Origin: an uncultured Lachnospiraceae bacterium
GTDB lineage: Bacteria > Bacillota > Clostridia > Lachnospirales > Lachnospiraceae
DNA: 49,686 nucleotides
Direction of reading: 5' to 3'
Assembly (NCBI GenBank): GCA_902783375.1
Contig: CACZQN010000004.1
Location: 1-49,686, forward strand
The position numbers and the translations under genes are program-made. The notes under the pieces are model-generated. The model did not search any database and had not been told where the DNA came from. It saw only the letters and a program-made list of their open reading frames with translations. This document shows positions 36,529 to 45,543 of this stretch, in pieces (within the stretch, counting starts at the first letter, position 1; each line of letters opens with the position of its first letter).

Positions 36529-37808
36529 AAAGAATCGTTCATTATTTCTCTGAGATGATTCTCATGGTCATCTGCTGTCTGCTCCTGTTTCCGGCCTTAC
36601 CTGTAAAAGCAGACTTCAACAGCCTGCAGAAGTCCTGGGACGGGGCGATGGAATCGTACTGGGAAGATCAGCCAAACTCCGGAACATTCAGCGTCGTTCC
36701 ATCGTCCACAGTGTCTGTTATTGATAAAGCAGTTGAATACGGCGAAAAAGTGAAGAAGGTCAATCCGGATGTTGCATGGGGATGGAAGGGATTTTCGAAA
36801 TTCTATAATGCGATGAATACCTTTTATGATGCGATGTCGCTGTATCACTATGAATCTCCGCAGGAACATGCTGTTTTCCGGTGGGCAGATGAGAAGGCAC
36901 AGTTGTTTAAATTTGCAGTGGATCTTTTTAACTTTATACCAGGATCGGACAATCCGATTATTGATGCGGAAGCCTTCGTGATTGATAACGGATATAGCTT
37001 TATTGACACACCCGAAGTGGTTCACTCGCTGAACAATACCGACAACTTGCTTCTGCGGATTTTGGATCCTGCATTTGTGATTTTCAGTGAAACGGAGGAA
37101 TTTGCCTGGTATAGTATCAGACACTTTTTCACGTATGATAAAGACAGACAGGATCAGCTTGCTCAGGACTATATCGATAACTTCGACTTCATTGACCGGA
37201 TGAAAGAAGCCCTTCATATCAAGGTTCCGAATGGTGTGAATGCCTACAAGCCGAATATCTACCTCTATGGCCCGGCGGGGATGGAAACCACGGTGACCTT
37301 TGACCGGCCGGAACTGCTGACGAAGGTGATTCCGGATTATAGCGGGAGCTGGCGGACGGTGATCGGTGCGGATGGCAGTCTTTATGTAAATGGCATGTCT
37401 GATGAGGAGCCTGGTTTATCCTACCTCTTCTACGAATCAGACTGTGATGAATTCCTGATGCAGACGGAGAAGGGCTGGCTGATCCCGGCGGAAGAGAGGG
37501 AAGCGACGTTCCGGACCATCCTTCAGAACTACGGATTCAATGAGAGAGAAACCGAGGACTTCGCCCGCTACTGGGTGGAGAAACTGGAACCGGGTGTCGA
37601 TTATGTGATGTTCCCGCAGGATACGGATACGGTTGATCTGGCCATGCCGGTCAGCCTTTCGGGAGATATTCCGGAAGAGATCCGGCGCATCTGGTTCTAT
37701 TTCCTGCCTGCGGATGCAGCAGGAGATGCGGTGGAAACACCGACGGAGATCGTGCCGATTCAGAGAGGAGCCTCTACAATGGTAGAATGGGGAGGCGTCC
37801 TCCGGTAA
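36525..37808 (+). CDS. Secreted protein with KPxIYLYx-type C-terminal domain
   Basis: A 427-residue exported protein with signal peptide residues 1-29 (ends LPVKADF). The N-terminal half (~30-230) is mostly helical and of no known family. The C-terminal half (~240-400) begins KPNIYLYGPAGMETTVTF and continues with IPDYSGSWRTVIGADGSLYVNG, YLFYESDC and ETEDFARYWVEKLEPG; I recall similar KPxIYLYP domains in surface proteins of Lachnospiraceae and other Clostridia, whose role is not known to me. It shares a four-base overlap with the TPR gene and is followed by a terminator. Its lower GC content (many ATT, AAA codons in 36.6-37.1 kb) differs from the TPR genes. Confidence 0.75.
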   Translation: MKRIVHYFSEMILMVICCLLLFPALPVKADFNSLQKSWDGAMESYWEDQPNSGTFSVVPSSTVSVIDKAVEYGEKVKKVNPDVAWGWKGFSKFYNAMNTFYDAMSLYHYESPQEHAVFRWADEKAQLFKFAVDLFNFIPGSDNPIIDAEAFVIDNGYSFIDTPEVVHSLNNTDNLLLRILDPAFVIFSETEEFAWYSIRHFFTYDKDRQDQLAQDYIDNFDFIDRMKEALHIKVPNGVNAYKPNIYLYGPAGMETTVTFDRPELLTKVIPDYSGSWRTVIGADGSLYVNGMSDEEPGLSYLFYESDCDEFLMQTEKGWLIPAEEREATFRTILQNYGFNERETEDFARYWVEKLEPGVDYVMFPQDTDTVDLAMPVSLSGDIPEEIRRIWFYFLPADAAGDAVETPTEIVPIQRGASTMVEWGGVLR

Positions 37809-37825
37809 AAGGAAATAGATCATAT

Positions 37826-37878
37826 AGCCGTCCCGGCAGATGGTTCCTGAGCGATCACTGCCGGGACGGCTGTTTTTT
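37826..37878 (+). terminator. Intrinsic terminator after the TPR/secreted-protein operon
   Basis: A perfect 14-bp stem (AGCCGTCCCGGCAG at 37826-37839, CTGCCGGGACGGCT at 37858-37871) is followed by GTTTTTT. Confidence 0.93.
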
Positions 37879-37933
37879 ACTTAAAACCGCATACTGCTAT
37901 CCGAAATCCGCAGCCTGAAAAGCATGGTTTTTC

Positions 37934-37962
37934 TTTAAAAATGATGACGGTTATGGTATACT
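37934..37962 (+). promoter_or_regulatory. Promoter of the acyl-AMP ligase operon
   Basis: An extended -10 element, TGGTATACT (37954-37962), with a weak TTTAAA (37934-37939) 17 bases before it, lies about 55 bases upstream of the ligase gene. Confidence 0.5.
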
Positions 37963-38016
37963 ATTTCAGATCGGCATATATGACCGGTCGAGAATAAAGA
38001 GAGGAAAAAGTTTGAG

Positions 38017-39711
38017 ATGGCAGAGACACAGCTGCAGTATCCTCTGAAGACCATGTATGAGGCGATTGCCGCCATGGTACAGGAGTTCCCGGAGGACACT
38101 GCCTATGAGTTCTATGGAGTAAAAACAAAGTACAAAAGATTCGGCGAGAAGATCTTACAGGCTGCGAGAGCATTTGCAGCCAACGGGATCGGGAAAGGCG
38201 ACCGCGTGACGATCTGCCTGCCGAATGTTCCACAGGCAATTGACTGCTTCTATGCGCTTGACCGGATCGGCGCTGTCGCGAATATGATCCATCCGCTCTC
38301 GGCAGAAAAAGAGATTTCCTTTTATCTGAATATTTCAAAGAGCAAGATGATCCTGACCGTGGATATGTTCTACGAGAAGGTGGAAGCGGCGCTGAAAGAA
38401 GTGGATCATCCGGTGACCGTTCTGGTAGCGAGAATGCAGGATGAGCTGCCGCTCTACATGCGCCCGGTATATGTTGCAAAGGCAGGAAGAAAGTACCTGC
38501 AGTTCCCGAACACTGATCACGCACAGACCTGGAAGGATTTCCTGAAGACCGGGAATCCGCAGGAAAAACTGCCGGAGATCCAGTTTGAGCGCGAGCGGAC
38601 CTCCGTGATTCTGTATTCCGGCGGGACAAGCGGAACGCCGAAGGGCATCTGCCTGTCCGACTATAACATGAATGCACTGGCAAGACAGTGCAGAGAGGTC
38701 TTGCCGTTCGAGTTCAAGAACGGACTGAAAATGCTTTCCTGCATGCCGATGTTCCATGGCTTTGGCCTCGGGGTGAATATTCACACGGTTCTCTTCCACG
38801 GAGCGACCTGTATCCTGATGCCGACATTCAATCATAAGACCTATGCAAAAGCACTGATCAAGAAAAAACCGAATTTTATCGCCGGCGTGCCGACAATTTT
38901 CGAGGCACTGCTGCATATCCAGGACCTCGACGGTGCGGATCTGAGCCACCTGAAGGGTGTCTTCTGCGGCGGGGATTCCCTGTCTGTGGAACTGAAGAAA
39001 AAGGTCGATGCTTTCCTTGCGGAACACGGATCCACCGTTCCGATCCAGGAGGGCTATGGCCTGACCGAGTGTGTCACGGCAAGCTGTCTGACCCCGTATA
39101 ACCGCTACAAGGAGGGCAGTATCGGTCTGCCGTTCCCGGATACGCAGTATGCGATCGTGCGGCCGGGAACAGACGATGTCCTGCATCCGGGCGAGGAAGG
39201 GGAGATCATCCTTTCCGGACCTTCCGTGATGCTGGGGTATCTTGACAACGAAGAAGAGACGAAGGAGACCCTGCGGACGCTGTCCGACGGGAAGACCTGG
39301 CTGTATACCGGTGACCTCGGCTACATGGACGAAGAAGGCTTTGTCTATTTCAAGCAGAGAATCAAGCGGATGATCATCACCAACGGCTACAATGTCTATC
39401 CGGGCCAGATCGAGAATGTCATCGATTCCGTTCCGGAGATCGCTTATTCCTGTGTCATCGGCATCCCGGATGAACGGCGCGGCCAGAAGGTCAAGGCGTT
39501 CTGCGTGATGCGGGACGGTGTCACGGATGAAGAGATGGTGCGGAACAAGGTGAAAGAAGCGATGTCAAAGCACGTTGCGAAATACGCCATCCCGCGTGAG
39601 ATCGAATTCCGGAAGGAACTTCCGAAGACACTGGTCGGGAAGGTTGCGTACCGGAAGTTAGAAGAAGAGGAAGAGGCAAGACGCAGGGGAGAGACGGCAG
39701 AGCAGGCATGA
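38017..39711 (+). CDS. AMP-dependent acyl-CoA synthetase/ligase
   Basis: A 564-residue ANL-superfamily enzyme that activates a carboxylic acid with ATP and usually transfers it to CoA. The P-loop-like motif is ILYSGGTSGTPKG (about residue 203), followed by GYGLTECV (A5, about 347), YTGDLGYMDEEGFVYFKQRIKRMI (A7-A8, about 430) and the catalytic lysine region LVGKVAYRKL near residue 540. The tail EEEEEARRRGETAEQA is charged. The substrate cannot be told, but a medium- or long-chain acid is likely. A 34-base gap separates it from an E2/CAT-like gene, so product and acyl-transferase may be linked. Confidence 0.93.
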   Translation: MAETQLQYPLKTMYEAIAAMVQEFPEDTAYEFYGVKTKYKRFGEKILQAARAFAANGIGKGDRVTICLPNVPQAIDCFYALDRIGAVANMIHPLSAEKEISFYLNISKSKMILTVDMFYEKVEAALKEVDHPVTVLVARMQDELPLYMRPVYVAKAGRKYLQFPNTDHAQTWKDFLKTGNPQEKLPEIQFERERTSVILYSGGTSGTPKGICLSDYNMNALARQCREVLPFEFKNGLKMLSCMPMFHGFGLGVNIHTVLFHGATCILMPTFNHKTYAKALIKKKPNFIAGVPTIFEALLHIQDLDGADLSHLKGVFCGGDSLSVELKKKVDAFLAEHGSTVPIQEGYGLTECVTASCLTPYNRYKEGSIGLPFPDTQYAIVRPGTDDVLHPGEEGEIILSGPSVMLGYLDNEEETKETLRTLSDGKTWLYTGDLGYMDEEGFVYFKQRIKRMIITNGYNVYPGQIENVIDSVPEIAYSCVIGIPDERRGQKVKAFCVMRDGVTDEEMVRNKVKEAMSKHVAKYAIPREIEFRKELPKTLVGKVAYRKLEEEEEARRRGETAEQA

Positions 39712-39745
39712 GCTGCAGCCCATCCATATGCTACGGAGGAATATG

Positions 39746-40639
39746 ATGAGCAAAAAGAGTAAACGTAGGTGGGGAGACCGGAAGGATGCGACCCTTGTGC
39801 GGGAGATCAAGGGACTGCAGGGTATCATGGGCCATCTCTGGCCGAACCGGACAGACTGTGAGGTCTATCTGCATGACACCATCGATGCAACGGCACTGAT
39901 GGAATACCTCAATAAGAAAAACGAGGGACGCCCGAAAGAAGAGAAGATTACGATTTTCCACTGCGCGGTGGCAATCATCGCAAGGATCATCAAAGAACGC
40001 CCGGAGATGAACCGTTTCATCCAGGGCAGAAGGATGTATCAGAGAAATGAGATCACCATCAGCTTCGTTGCCAAGAGGCAGTTTAAGGACGGAGCAGATG
40101 AGGCATTGATCGTCCTCAGACCGAAGGACAGCGATACGCTGGAGAGCATTTCAAAGAAGATCCGCGGGGATGTGCATGAGCAGAGAAAGCATGAACATGC
40201 GGTGGACGGCGTCGACAAGATCATGGACAATCTGGTCAAGCTGCCGATGCCGCTGCTGGCGCTGATCGTCCGGATCATCCGGTACCTGGATTTCTGGGGA
40301 ATCAACCCCGATTTCCTGACGGAGGGAGATCCGAACTATTCGACGGTGACGGCCAGCAATCTGGGCTCCATCGGCGGACCGGCGGTGTATCACCATCTGT
40401 CCAATTACGGAACCTGCAGCATCCTGCTGACGCTTGGCACCCTGCACAAGGAGGAGATGCTACAGCCGGATGGGACCAGAAAGATCCGCGATGTTGTGGA
40501 TATTGGTGCTACACTGGATGAGAGAATCGGAGACGGCTTCTATTTCGTCAGAAGCCTGAAGCTGATCCGGTATATCTTCGCACATCCGGAGATCCTCGAC
40601 TGGACACTCGATACGCCGAGTGGATTTGACTATAAGTAA
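39746..40639 (+). CDS. 2-oxoacid dehydrogenase E2 / CAT-fold acyltransferase-like protein (no catalytic His)
   Basis: A 297-residue protein related to the catalytic domain of dihydrolipoamide acyltransferases and to chloramphenicol acetyltransferases: TIFHCAVAIIARIIKERPEMNRFI (about residue 70), SFVAKRQF, SNLGSIGGPAVYHHL and the end motif. The usual catalytic DHRxxDG is DERIGDG (258-264), with Glu in place of His. No lipoyl or subunit-binding domain is present. GGAGGA lies 5 bases before ATG 39746 (ATG 39743 is adjacent). It follows an acyl-AMP ligase, so it may handle acyl-CoA, with a changed mechanism, or have only a structural role. Confidence 0.85.
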   Translation: MSKKSKRRWGDRKDATLVREIKGLQGIMGHLWPNRTDCEVYLHDTIDATALMEYLNKKNEGRPKEEKITIFHCAVAIIARIIKERPEMNRFIQGRRMYQRNEITISFVAKRQFKDGADEALIVLRPKDSDTLESISKKIRGDVHEQRKHEHAVDGVDKIMDNLVKLPMPLLALIVRIIRYLDFWGINPDFLTEGDPNYSTVTASNLGSIGGPAVYHHLSNYGTCSILLTLGTLHKEEMLQPDGTRKIRDVVDIGATLDERIGDGFYFVRSLKLIRYIFAHPEILDWTLDTPSGFDYK

Positions 40640-40726
40640 AGAAATCGATTCTGACCGGCCGGCAACGGCAGGACTGCCTGCAGGTTGCCAGTCGTGAAGG
40701 ATGACGAAAGAAAGGTTGGGAGTGGT

Positions 40727-41659
40727 ATGCAGGAATTGGCTAAGACCATAATCACGGAGGTAGAACGGGCCGTCATCGGCAAGCGGGATAAGATCGAACG
40801 GATTCTGCTCGCGATGACAGCCGGCGGACATGTGCTGCTCGAGGATCTTCCGGGTGTCGGGAAAACAACGATCGCCCTGGCCTTCTCGCGGGCACTGCAG
40901 TTATCCTACAAGAGAATTCAGTTCACCCCGGACGTTCTGCCGGCCGACGTGGTCGGTTTTACCGTCTACAATCAGCAGACCGGAAAGTTCGAGTACCAGC
41001 CGGGGCCGGTGCTCTCAAACCTGTTCCTGGCCGACGAGATCAACCGGACCAGTTCCAAGACCCAGAGCGCACTGCTCGAGGCGATGGAAGAGGGGCAGGT
41101 GACGGTCGACGGCGAGACATACCAGATCCCGAAGCCGTTCACGGTCCTGGCGACGCAGAACCCGGTCGGTTCCGCCGGCACACAGCTGCTGCCGGAATCC
41201 CAGATGGATCGTTTCCTGATCCGCCTCTCGGTAGGGTATCCGGAGATTGCGGATGAGATGGTGATCATGCGCACAAGGCAGGGCGAGGATCCGATGAAAT
41301 ATGTCCGCCCGGTCGCCAGTGCAGAGGATCTGCTGAAGATGCATGCACAGGTGGAAGCAGTCTACACTTCCGAGGAGATTTTCCGCTTCGTCGCAAGCCT
41401 CGCAGCAGCCACCCGGCATCATGAACTGATCCGGATGGGCGTATCCCCGCGTGGATCGCTCGCACTCGCCCGCATGAGCCGCGCATATGCGTGGTATGAA
41501 GGAAGAGATTATGTGCTGCCGACGGATGTGCAGGCCATGATGGATGATACTCTTGCGCATCGTCTTGTCCTTTCGCCGAAGGCACGTGCATCGGGACTTT
41601 CAGCGGTAGAACTGCTGCATCAGGTGACCGCTGACGTTGCCGTTCCGAAGATTGTCTGA
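40727..41659 (+). CDS. MoxR-family AAA+ ATPase (module 2)
   Basis: A 310-residue MoxR ATPase. Walker A LPGVGKTT (about residue 44), Walker B LFLADEINRTS (about 104), sensor 1 LATQNPVGSAGT (about 147) and SPRGSLALARMSRA near the C-terminal lid are clear. ATG 40727 follows a GGGAG site; the frame upstream to 40685 lacks one. It starts the second MoxR-DUF58-transglutaminase set and lies 87 bases after the E2-like gene. MoxR ATPases likely remodel or insert metal/cofactors into partner proteins with von Willebrand or DUF58 folds; the target here is unknown. Confidence 0.94.
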   Translation: MQELAKTIITEVERAVIGKRDKIERILLAMTAGGHVLLEDLPGVGKTTIALAFSRALQLSYKRIQFTPDVLPADVVGFTVYNQQTGKFEYQPGPVLSNLFLADEINRTSSKTQSALLEAMEEGQVTVDGETYQIPKPFTVLATQNPVGSAGTQLLPESQMDRFLIRLSVGYPEIADEMVIMRTRQGEDPMKYVRPVASAEDLLKMHAQVEAVYTSEEIFRFVASLAAATRHHELIRMGVSPRGSLALARMSRAYAWYEGRDYVLPTDVQAMMDDTLAHRLVLSPKARASGLSAVELLHQVTADVAVPKIV

Positions 41660-41668
41660 GGAAGCATC

Positions 41669-42763
41669 ATGCTGGTGCGGAGACTGGAGTATGCAGCGGT
41701 CCTGATTCTGCTGCTGCTCTTTTATATCTTTTTTGTCGATTACCTTTCGTTCTTCCTGCTGGTATTCTTTGCGGCGATACCGCTCGTTTCCCTGCTGCTG
41801 ACGGGGCTGCAGCTGCTGACATTTGCAGTGGGACTTGGCCAGCAGGAAAAGGTGTTCGTTGCGGCAGGGGAGACGTTCAACATACCGCTGACGACGACCA
41901 GGGCACCGCTTCTCGGCGGTCTCGAGATCCGGATCCGTGTGAAGGTGGAAAATGTCCTGATGCAGACGATGGAGCAGTCGAATTACCGCTTCACGCCGGA
42001 GCAGAAGCGGAAGAATGAGGAACCGAAGAGCATCCAGATTACCACCGGGGAATGCGGCCGGTACCTGATGACGCTAGTCGATGCCAGATGCTATGACTAC
42101 CTGAAACTGTTCTCGCTGCGGGTGAAGAAGGATGTGAAGGTCCGCGAGGTCACGGTCATACCGGAGATCGAAGAGAACCAGAGCAGGATGGAACTGGGTG
42201 ACCGGATGGACCCGGATGCCCAGCGCTATGCGGAAGGAAAACCCGGTGATGACTACACCGAACTGTTTGATCTGCGGGAATATCAGCCGGGAGACCGCGT
42301 CTCCAGAATTCACTGGAAGCTCTACGGCCGCCGCGGGGAGATCATCGTCCGGGAAGGTTCGTACCCGATCGACAGCCGGTTTATCATTGCAGTCGACCTG
42401 AAGCCGGCCTATGCGAACCACAAGGCAGCGGAAGAACTGTTCGGCGCAGCATTTTCCCTGTCGCAGGAACTTGTGGCGGAGAACCTGCCCCACGAGATGC
42501 TGTGGTGGGATGCGCGGACGGACTTTGCCATGGAGGCAAAGATCGACGGCGAAGAAAGTTATTTTCATGCATTATATGAGGCGATGGGAACCAGGATTCC
42601 GGACGATCGCCTGCATCTGATCACCACGCTGGCGGAAGAAAAGCACGCCGCCACACTGGTGTATTTCACAAGAGATTTCACGGGGCCGGAGCGGGAGATC
42701 CTCCTGGAAAATATGGAGGACATAACCCTGGTGATCGAAGAAGTAGAGGAGAAAAAAGGGTGA
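41669..42763 (+). CDS. DUF58 membrane protein (module 2)
   Basis: A 364-residue protein with two membrane segments (residues ~8-30 and ~33-55), a beta domain (~60-170) and the DUF58 core LREYQPGDRVSRIHWKLYGRRGEIIVRE (about residues 200-227), the hallmark motif of this family. It starts 9 bases after the MoxR stop and ends with its stop overlapping the GTG start of the transglutaminase (GTGA at 42760). It clearly differs from the DUF58 at 3.0-4.1 kb but has the same layout. Confidence 0.92.
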   Translation: MLVRRLEYAAVLILLLLFYIFFVDYLSFFLLVFFAAIPLVSLLLTGLQLLTFAVGLGQQEKVFVAAGETFNIPLTTTRAPLLGGLEIRIRVKVENVLMQTMEQSNYRFTPEQKRKNEEPKSIQITTGECGRYLMTLVDARCYDYLKLFSLRVKKDVKVREVTVIPEIEENQSRMELGDRMDPDAQRYAEGKPGDDYTELFDLREYQPGDRVSRIHWKLYGRRGEIIVREGSYPIDSRFIIAVDLKPAYANHKAAEELFGAAFSLSQELVAENLPHEMLWWDARTDFAMEAKIDGEESYFHALYEAMGTRIPDDRLHLITTLAEEKHAATLVYFTRDFTGPEREILLENMEDITLVIEEVEEKKG

Positions 42764-45489
42764 GTGGGAGCAGAAAACGGATGGTAGATGCGGTCTATGG
42801 CGCGATCCTTGCGGTCATGGGCTTTGTCGGCATGTACTTTTCGCTTGCGACGACGATCGAGTTAGACTTCTCCCTGCGCATCATCTTCACGGCCGTCATC
42901 ATGGGGGCAGGGTTTGCCATCTTCCTGTACATGATGGAACCGAGGATGAAGCACGGCGCAGTGAAACTCCCGCTGATCGTGCTTGGTGCCTTTGCCGCAC
43001 TCGGGCTTCTTTTCAGGAAAGTGGTCAAAATCGGCGCCTATATGATCTGGCAGGAGATCAGCGGCAATTACCTGCGCGTCTCCGGCTGGGATATGACCCT
43101 GCTGCGCCCGGAGGAGATCCGGCACCACGAGGTGTCCATGGTACAGGCAGAGGCATGGGAAGGCCAGATCCTTTTTCTGTTCGTCCTGCTGATCATCCTG
43201 ATTCTTGTCTTCATGATTCTGCATATGCGGGCACTGCGGATGCTTCCGATCGTGCTGACCGCAATTCCACTGTCCCTGCCGCTCTCTGCAGGCATCATTC
43301 CACCGTATCTCTGGACCAGTATCCTGATTGTCTTCTGGGGTATGCTGCTCTTCGACCTTGTCGGGAAGCCGGTTGCGATCCGTATCGCGGCACCGGTTCT
43401 GATGGCCGGCATCCTTGCACTGATGCTGTGGCAGATTCCGACGACCAATACGATGCGGACCAGGATCGGTGAGGATATCCGGCTTGGCATCGAGGGCGGT
43501 TCCCGGTTCGGTGCGATCTTCCGCGGCGGCGGGATCGCCGGCACGGCAAACCGGGTGAGCCTCAGAGAGAGTGGAAATGTCAGCTTTACGGGCGGCGTCC
43601 TGCTGCAGGTGAAGATGGACCTGGTGGCGAAAGAACCGGAGACAATTGCATACGAAGATCGCGCGAATGAGGAAAATGCAGCTAAGGCGAGAGCACAGGC
43701 TGCGCTTGAAAGGGCAGAAGAAAAACTTCCGGTGCACTGGGAATACCTGAGGGGATTTATTGGCAGTGTCTATGAGGATGGCGTCTGGAAGAAGCTGTCC
43801 TATGAGGACGAGGAAGCGCTTAAAGAGGTGATCGGTGAGATTCCGGTGCAGAACTACCCGCAGTATTTCATCGACAGTATGCTGCAGTATTATGGTGGTC
43901 TTTCCAGACCGGAAAGCTCGATCCTGGTTCTCAGTCTGGACGGGACGCAGGCGGAACTGTCCGGCGACTACGAGCGGATGGAGATCCGGAATCTCTGGGG
44001 AAATACCCATATCGGATATATGCCATATGGTCTGATGGAAACGCCGGAGAGTCTTGCGGGACTGTTCCGGTACCAGGCCGATGCCGGATTTACCTCGGCG
44101 AACCGGATCTTCGGGACGGATGCCTACGCGGTCAATGCCTATCCGTATCTGGATCAGTACTGGGAAGCCCTGGCAGCAACGGCAGGTGCCTGGGAGCAGA
44201 ACCGGGAGTGGCGGAGAAATCACATCGGCAGTGAGGACACTGTCAGCCAGACGGAAGAAGAGATCTATCGGAAATTTGCCTACGGGCACTACCTGGATGT
44301 CCCGGAAGAAATCGCGGAAGGGATCCATCAGTATCTGGATGACCGTGCGCTGACACCGCTGGATTTCATGAAATATGAGCTGACCCATGCGATCACCATC
44401 GACGGGAAAGAGCAGGAAGACCCGGCGTTACTGGAGGATATGGAGAGACGGTTCCGCGAGAATCCGGAACAGTTCCAGATCGAAGGGAACGATGCGCCGG
44501 CAGATTTCGATGACTATCTGTTACAGCTCTTTCATTCAGGACAGAATGACAGAACGCTTCGCTATACAGCCTGGGTGCTTTCTGCCCTGAACTATGAGAG
44601 CACCTACACCCTGCAGCCAGGCCTGACGCCAAGAGAAGAAGACTTCATTCTGTATTTCCTGACGAGAAGCCATCAGGGCTACTGCAGACACTATGCCGCA
44701 GCGGCGACGATGCTGCTCCGTGCGGCGGGCATTCCGGCCAGATATGTGGAAGGCTACTATGTTTCCAGCGGCTGGGAAGCGGATGAGAATGGCTGGATCA
44801 ATATTACGGATGACAAGTCTCATGCCTGGACGGAGATCTATCTGGACGGCTTCGGCTGGTATCCGGTGGAAACCGTCGAGAGCATCGGCACATCGCTGGT
44901 GCGGTCGGTGCGCGGCAGAAAGAGCAGCAGTTCCGGCAGCGGATCCGAATTTGAAGAGGATGACTTCTACGGGATGGTTCCGGACTGGAGCGAATATCAG
45001 CTGCACAACGGATTCAATCCGGAGGATTACATCAATCTGGACGATCTGAACGGAGCCGGTGAAGCAGGAGAAGGAAAGGCGCGCTTTGATCTGAAGGCAT
45101 GGTTCGGCGGGCTTTCCACAATGCAGAAGTTCTTCGCCATCGGGGTGTCCATCTTCGTCCTGGTGATGCTGGTGGCGGTGTCCTTCAGTGTGAACCGGCA
45201 GATTCAGCTTGGAAAGAGAAGAAAGAAGATGCAGACCGGCAGCCGCTCGGAGCGGGCGATCGAGATGTACCGCTACATGCTGGAGCTGATCGGCTACATC
45301 CGGTACGGGACGATCAGTCCGGAGACGGAAAAAGTCGGGCTGAAGGCAAAATTCTCGAATCACGAGATCACAGAGGACGAGCTTGCCATTGTTGAAAAGG
45401 AAATGAACGAAATCCGCGCCAGAGCGGAGTTTATTGAACCGAAGTGGTACTGGAAACTGTACAATGTCTACATCCGTGGCCTGGTGTGA
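42760..45489 (+). CDS. Large membrane transglutaminase (TgpA-like, module 2)
   Basis: A 909-residue protein. Residues ~10-240 hold about six membrane helices; residues ~260-790 are extracellular and include the transglutaminase core GYCRHYAAAATMLL (Cys642), SHAWTEIYLDGFGWYPVE (His688). At the third position of the triad, where TgpA has Asp, there is Glu704. One further helix lies at ~795-815, followed by a cytoplasmic tail (RSERAIEMYRYMLELIG) that resembles a reduced DUF4129 domain. The start is GTG 42760, overlapping the DUF58 stop. TgpA-type proteins are thought to cleave or cross-link at the cell surface. Confidence 0.9.
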   Translation: MSGSRKRMVDAVYGAILAVMGFVGMYFSLATTIELDFSLRIIFTAVIMGAGFAIFLYMMEPRMKHGAVKLPLIVLGAFAALGLLFRKVVKIGAYMIWQEISGNYLRVSGWDMTLLRPEEIRHHEVSMVQAEAWEGQILFLFVLLIILILVFMILHMRALRMLPIVLTAIPLSLPLSAGIIPPYLWTSILIVFWGMLLFDLVGKPVAIRIAAPVLMAGILALMLWQIPTTNTMRTRIGEDIRLGIEGGSRFGAIFRGGGIAGTANRVSLRESGNVSFTGGVLLQVKMDLVAKEPETIAYEDRANEENAAKARAQAALERAEEKLPVHWEYLRGFIGSVYEDGVWKKLSYEDEEALKEVIGEIPVQNYPQYFIDSMLQYYGGLSRPESSILVLSLDGTQAELSGDYERMEIRNLWGNTHIGYMPYGLMETPESLAGLFRYQADAGFTSANRIFGTDAYAVNAYPYLDQYWEALAATAGAWEQNREWRRNHIGSEDTVSQTEEEIYRKFAYGHYLDVPEEIAEGIHQYLDDRALTPLDFMKYELTHAITIDGKEQEDPALLEDMERRFRENPEQFQIEGNDAPADFDDYLLQLFHSGQNDRTLRYTAWVLSALNYESTYTLQPGLTPREEDFILYFLTRSHQGYCRHYAAAATMLLRAAGIPARYVEGYYVSSGWEADENGWINITDDKSHAWTEIYLDGFGWYPVETVESIGTSLVRSVRGRKSSSSGSGSEFEEDDFYGMVPDWSEYQLHNGFNPEDYINLDDLNGAGEAGEGKARFDLKAWFGGLSTMQKFFAIGVSIFVLVMLVAVSFSVNRQIQLGKRRKKMQTGSRSERAIEMYRYMLELIGYIRYGTISPETEKVGLKAKFSNHEITEDELAIVEKEMNEIRARAEFIEPKWYWKLYNVYIRGLV

Positions 45490-45543
45490 TGCCGGCCCCG
45501 GATGTGTAGACGGATCACGGAACAGCGTGACTGGAGGGCGAAG

